Shown here: positions 58,753-64,000 of the stretch, in pieces | How positions within the stretch are numbered: position 1 is the first letter of the stretch | Layout: each line of letters opens with the position of its first letter | Assembly (NCBI GenBank): GCA_000612485.1 | Contig: CP007494.1 | Coordinates: forward strand, 124,001-188,000 | Reading direction: 5' to 3' | Source of the DNA: Bordetella holmesii ATCC 51541 | GTDB taxonomy: Bacteria; Pseudomonadota; Gammaproteobacteria; Burkholderiales; Burkholderiaceae_B | Length of the DNA stretch: 64,000 bases | The notes under the pieces: generated by a model | What the model saw: the letters and a program-made list of their open reading frames with translations, nothing else | Databases searched by the model: none | Told to the model about the DNA's origin: nothing | Made by a program: the position numbers and the translations under genes

Positions 58753-59385
58753 CTACATCTTCACCACGTCCACTCCCTGAGGCGGGGTGAACTGGAATTC
58801 GGAGGCCGGCACGGCGCCGGGCAGCAGGTTGGACAGCTCGACGCGCGTGGTCTGCCCGAAGGCGTCGACCAGTTCGATGCGCGCGGGCTGGTTGTCGCGC
58901 AAGCCGATATCGACCTGCGAGAAACCCGCGTCGGCGTTGCGCGGCTTGGCGCGCAGCCATTGCAGGCCGTCGCGGTCGGGCAGCGCGCTGACGGCAAACG
59001 CCTGGCTCAGCTGGCCCCCGCCGAACAGGATGGCGGCGGGCGACGTGCCGATGACCTGATCGACCTGGCGCACGGTGACCTGCGCCAGGTCCGGGTCGTA
59101 CTGGAAAACCTGCTTGCCATCGGACACGATGAGTTGCTCGTACGGCAGCTGGACGGCCCACTTGAACTTGCCCGGGCGCTGGAACGCGAAAGTGCCGCTT
59201 TGCGCGGGCTGGGTGGCGCCCTGCGGGCTGACGGTCGATTGCTTGAACGAGCCGGTGGCGCCCTTGACGGTGGCCACGAAGGTGTCGAGCTGCTCCTGGG
59301 CCGTGGCGGCCCAGGCCGGCGCGGCGGCCAGGGCCGCCACGGCGAAAACGGCAAGCGCGCCGGCGGCGCGGCGGATCATGTGCAT
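58753..59385 (-). CDS. lolA: Outer-membrane lipoprotein carrier protein
   Basis: 210 residues. Signal peptide ([20 protein letters not shown], cut after AWA). LolA fold: [60 protein letters not shown]. Periplasmic chaperone that carries lipoproteins from LolCDE to LolB. ATG overlaps the ftsK stop by one base. Order ftsK-lolA-rarA-serS is usual in beta-proteobacteria. Intact and essential. Confidence 0.95.
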   Translation of the reverse strand: MHMIRRAAGALAVFAVAALAAAPAWAATAQEQLDTFVATVKGATGSFKQSTVSPQGATQPAQSGTFAFQRPGKFKWAVQLPYEQLIVSDGKQVFQYDPDLAQVTVRQVDQVIGTSPAAILFGGGQLSQAFAVSALPDRDGLQWLRAKPRNADAGFSQVDIGLRDNQPARIELVDAFGQTTRVELSNLLPGAVPASEFQFTPPQGVDVVKM

Positions 59386-61754
59386 CAGGCTTCCTCTCGG
59401 GCCGGCACCAGGATTTCCCGGTTGCCGTTGGATTGCATGGGCGACACCATACCCGCCTGCTCCATCTGTTCGAGTAACCGTGCGGCACGGTTGTAACCAA
59501 TACGCAGATGGCGCTGCACCAGCGAAATCGAGGCGCGGCGGTGCTTGAGCACCACTTCGCAGGCCTGGTCGTACATCGGATCGGACTCCGCGTCGCCCAT
59601 GCCAGTGACCGAGCTCAGGCCATCGCCGGTCTCGCCTTCGCTGCCTTCGAGCAGGCCATCGATATAGTTGGGCTCGCCCTGCGCCTTGAGCGCCTCGACG
59701 ACGCGGTGCACCTCGTCGTCGTGCACGAACGCGCCGTGCACCCGCACCGGCAGGCCGGTGCCCGGCGGCATGTACAGCATGTCGCCCTGGCCCAGCAGGG
59801 TTTCGGCGCCCATCTGGTCCAGGATGGTGCGCGAGTCGATCTTGGAAGACACCTGGAAGGCGATGCGGGTCGGGATGTTGGCCTTGATCAGGCCGGTGAT
59901 CACGTCCACGCTGGGGCGCTGGGTGGCCAGCACCAGGTGGATGCCCGCGGCGCGGGCCTTCTGCGCCAGCCGGGCGATCAGCTCCTCGATCTTCTTGCCC
60001 ACCACCATCATCAGGTCGGCCAGCTCGTCGATCACCACCACGATATGCGGCAACGCCTGCAGCGGCTCGGGCGCGTCCGGCGTCAGTGAGAACGGATTGG
60101 GAATGGGCTCTTCGCGCTTGATGGCGTCGCGAATCTTGCTGTTGTAGCCGGCCAGGTTGCGCACGCCCATCTTGCTCATCAGGCGATAGCGCTTTTCCAT
60201 CTCGCCCACGCACCAGTTCAGCGCGTTGGCGGCATGGCGCATGTCGGTGACCACCGGCGCCAGCAGGTGGGGAATGCCTTCGTAGACGCTCATCTCGAGC
60301 ATCTTCGGGTCGATCAGGATCAGCCGGGTATGGCTGGCGTCGGTCTTGTAGAGCAGCGACAGGATCATGGCGTTGATGCCGACCGACTTGCCCGAGCCGG
60401 TGGTGCCGGCCACCAGCAAGTGCGGCATCTTGGCCAGGTCGGCCACCACCGGGTTGCCGGCGATGTCCTTGCCCAGCGCCATGGTCAGCACCGAATGGCT
60501 GGCATGGTAGGTCTGCGAGCCGAGGATTTCCGACAGCTTGACCATCTGGCGACGCGGGTTGGGCAGCTCCAGGCCCATCAGGTTCTTGCCCGGGATGGTT
60601 TCCACCACGCGGATGCTGACCAGGCTGAGCGCGCGCGCCAGATCCTTGGCCAGGTTGACGATCTGGCTGCCTTTTACGCCCGTGGCGGGCTCGATCTCGT
60701 AGCGCGTGATCACCGGGCCGGCCTGCGCCGCCACCACGACCACGGAAACGCCGAAATCGGCCAGTTTCTTCTCGATCAGGCGCGAGGTGAATTCGATCGT
60801 CTCGGCGGAAACGGTTTCCTGGTTCTGCAGGGGAGGATCCAGCAGCCCGATGGCCGGCAGGTCGCTCTCGCCGGCCGGCGGCGCGAACAGGCTTTGCTGC
60901 TTTTCCTTCTCGGCGCGATCCGAGCGCGGCACCACGGTAATGGCGGGCTCGATGCGCACGGGCTGCTCGTGCACCAGCTTTTCCTGCTTGGCCACCACCT
61001 GCTCGGTACGGACCGCCTTGGCGACCTCGCCGACCTTGCGGTCCTCGCGCGCGGCGTACGAATCGCGCACGCGCCGCACCAGGCCTTCGAGCCAGCTGCC
61101 GACCCGTTCGGCGATCTGCAGCCACGAAAACGAGAAGAACAGGCTCAGGCCGACCGCCAGCAGCACCAGCAGGGCCAGGGTGCCGCCGGTAAAGCCCACG
61201 CCGCGCGACAGCCAGCCGGCCAGCATCTGGCCGATCACGCCGCCGGCGCCGCTTTCGCCGTCGGTGCCGCCGGGCAGGTGCATGCCCCAGCTGTACAGGC
61301 GCAGCGCCTCGATGCCCAGCGAGCAGGTCAGCAGGAGCACGAAGCCGATGCCCTCTTCCCAGTGCACGCGCGGCAAGGCGTCGGGCTGCTTGCCGCTGGT
61401 GACGCGCAGGTTGCTGGCCAGGCGGCGGTAGCCGGCGCGCACGCGGTGCAGCAGCAGCACGACCCACCACCAGGCGGAAAATCCGAACAGGTACAACAGG
61501 ATATCGGCGAGATAGGCGCCCAGCGTGCCGCCGCCGTTGTGGATGGCGTCACCGGAAACAGAATGTGACCAACCAGGGTCGGCCGGGCTCCAGGTGGCAA
61601 GCACCAGGGTCAGCCAGGCGGCCAGCGCGGCGAACAGGATCCAGCGGGCCTCCCTGAGGAGCGCGGAGATGCGCGCTTGAAAGGGAGACGGCCCGTTGCG
61701 GGTGTTGCGCGAGGCGCGCGGAGTAGCATTCGAAATACGCGGCATGCGGCTCAT
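59385..61754 (-). CDS. ftsK: DNA translocase FtsK
   Basis: 789 residues, intact. Four membrane helices in the first ~200 residues ([20 protein letters not shown] and others), short linker, then the motor: [20 protein letters not shown], Walker [21 protein letters not shown], Walker [21 protein letters not shown], and the C-terminal gamma winged helix ([20 protein letters not shown]) that reads KOPS sites. Coordinates chromosome dimer resolution with division. Divergent from trxB. Confidence 0.96.
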   Translation of the reverse strand: MSRMPRISNATPRASRNTRNGPSPFQARISALLREARWILFAALAAWLTLVLATWSPADPGWSHSVSGDAIHNGGGTLGAYLADILLYLFGFSAWWWVVLLLHRVRAGYRRLASNLRVTSGKQPDALPRVHWEEGIGFVLLLTCSLGIEALRLYSWGMHLPGGTDGESGAGGVIGQMLAGWLSRGVGFTGGTLALLVLLAVGLSLFFSFSWLQIAERVGSWLEGLVRRVRDSYAAREDRKVGEVAKAVRTEQVVAKQEKLVHEQPVRIEPAITVVPRSDRAEKEKQQSLFAPPAGESDLPAIGLLDPPLQNQETVSAETIEFTSRLIEKKLADFGVSVVVVAAQAGPVITRYEIEPATGVKGSQIVNLAKDLARALSLVSIRVVETIPGKNLMGLELPNPRRQMVKLSEILGSQTYHASHSVLTMALGKDIAGNPVVADLAKMPHLLVAGTTGSGKSVGINAMILSLLYKTDASHTRLILIDPKMLEMSVYEGIPHLLAPVVTDMRHAANALNWCVGEMEKRYRLMSKMGVRNLAGYNSKIRDAIKREEPIPNPFSLTPDAPEPLQALPHIVVVIDELADLMMVVGKKIEELIARLAQKARAAGIHLVLATQRPSVDVITGLIKANIPTRIAFQVSSKIDSRTILDQMGAETLLGQGDMLYMPPGTGLPVRVHGAFVHDDEVHRVVEALKAQGEPNYIDGLLEGSEGETGDGLSSVTGMGDAESDPMYDQACEVVLKHRRASISLVQRHLRIGYNRAARLLEQMEQAGMVSPMQSNGNREILVPAREEA

Positions 61755-61759
61755 TATAA

Positions 61760-63421
<1,662 letters not shown>

Positions 63422-63425
<4 letters not shown>

Positions 63426-63754
63426 ACAGCTGGATCCATCTGTCGATGGCCATCGTGGCCGAAATCATCGCCACCAGCGCCCTGAAAAGCTCGGAGGGCT
63501 TCACCCGCCTGCTCCCCTCGCTGGTCACCGTGGCGGGCTACGCGATCGCGTTCTACTTCCTGGCCCTCACGCTGCGGGTCATCCCGGTGGGGGTCGCCTA
63601 CGCCATCTGGTCCGGCGTGGGCATCGTGCTGATCTCGCTGGTTGGCGCGCTGTTGTTCAAGCAGCACCTGGACCTGCCCGCCATCATCGGCATCGCGCTG
63701 ATCCTGGCGGGCGTGGTGGTCATGAACGTGTTCTCGAAGTCCGTCGGCCACTGA
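63422..63754 (+). CDS. Small multidrug resistance (EmrE/SugE-type) transporter
   Basis: 110 residues, four membrane helices. The essential membrane Glu is in HLSMAIVAEIIATSALKSSE (about residue 14); IPVGVAYAIWSGVGIVLISL and ALILAGVVVMNVFSKSVGH complete the family pattern and favour the EmrE (efflux) over the SugE group. Proton-driven export of cationic compounds. ATG overlaps the Smr stop. Intact. Confidence 0.92.
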
Positions 63755-63772
63755 AGGCGCGGCCGCGCTAGC

Positions 63773-64000
63773 TGTGAAGATTCAATAGGTTGTATGCATG
63801 GTTCATCCGAACCGGATTTGAGAAACTGGAAATCGCCAACCCCCCAGTTCACTCAAGGAGCCCGGCCGGATGAACACCCATAAGCATGCCCGATTGACCT
63901 TCCTACGTCGCCTCGAAATGGTCCAGCAATTGATCGCCCATCAAGTTTGTGTGCCTGAAGCGGCCCGCGCCTATGGGGTCACCGCGCCGACTGTGCGCAA
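63773..64000 (+). mobile_element. IS481, left part (cut by the window edge)
   Basis: Begins TGTGAAGATTCAATAGGTTG, the known left end of IS481, at a CTAG target: GCTAGC at 63767-63772 is the usual duplicated site. The rest of the ~1,050 bp element lies outside. It closes the GC-rich block that starts at 53144. Confidence 0.93.
63870..64000 (+). CDS. IS481 transposase, N-terminal part
   Basis: From MNTHKHARLTFLRRLEMVQQ; 43 complete codons are in the window, containing the helix-turn-helix ARAYGVTAPTVRK that binds the IS ends. The DDE core is beyond the window. Confidence 0.9.
   Translation, partial: MNTHKHARLTFLRRLEMVQQLIAHQVCVPEAARAYGVTAPTVR

Noticed and set aside
60234..61568. 444-codon plus ORF opposite ftsK, and the long minus ORF 58753-61470 in another frame
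   Set aside because: Shadow frames typical of very GC-rich DNA; ftsK and lolA are unmistakable.

Overview
The window looks like a chromosome segment of a Bordetella species, most likely Bordetella holmesii. It carries a 1,306 bp ISL3-family element of IS1001 size with a 406-residue transposase, and the first 228 bp of what I recognise as IS481 at the right edge. From general knowledge, that pair points to B. holmesii rather than to the classical Bordetella. Codon use is GC-rich throughout. A large share of genes carry frameshifts, nonsense codons or IS insertions, as expected of a host-restricted Bordetella. Three in-frame stop codons must be real if the sequence is correct, but almost all frameshifts are single-base losses, so some could be base-calling errors.

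Layout. 1-2442: remains of a CoA-transferase / GntR regulator / CitE-like lyase cluster. 2426-7241: a very large broken autotransporter. 7765-11726: an iron-starvation type sigma factor (intact) with its FecR-like regulator and TonB-dependent receptor (both broken). 11852-14074: a poly-C tract and a TRIC-like membrane protein gene cut by an IS3-family element. 14362-19520: two SDR genes, a tRNA-Leu, and a small catabolic operon (VOC protein, fumarylacetoacetate-hydrolase-like, Bug binding protein, SDR) divergent from an IclR regulator. 19515-24833: a DUF4139 protein and an intact siderophore ABC importer with a Fur-like site. 25120-28685: glycosyltransferase, secG, tpiA and a quinone oxidoreductase. 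28803-29267: tRNA-Ser(UGA) and a tRNA-Leu(UAA) split by a group I intron. 29549-37933: amidase, the IS1001-like element, glnB, nadE, an MscS-type channel, argH and a nitroreductase. 38091-41829: a MerR-regulated heavy-metal P-type ATPase and an M48 lipoprotein protease. 41842-50482: a nine-gene operon (GatC-like small protein, amidase, CoA-transferase, enoyl-CoA hydratase, NitT/TauT-type ABC importer, deacetylase-like protein, alpha/beta hydrolase) divergent from a GntR/FCD regulator. 50883-51945: a truncated autotransporter.

At 51946-53143 a second, inverted copy of the IS3-family element lies without target duplication between two unrelated truncated genes. To its right the DNA becomes visibly more GC-rich, and housekeeping genes follow (serS, rarA, lolA, ftsK, trxB, Smr, EmrE-like) up to IS481 at 63773. 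This has the look of the B. pertussis-like island described in B. holmesii, with the IS3 copy as one boundary. That identification is inference.

The two features most worth a second look are the tRNA-Leu(UAA) group I intron and the nine-gene operon. The intron closely resembles the Azoarcus tRNA-Ile intron in its core and shows a compensatory change in helix P7. The operon has an apparently coherent but unidentified catabolic function, probably the uptake and hydrolysis of an amide or cyclic amide followed by CoA-dependent breakdown.
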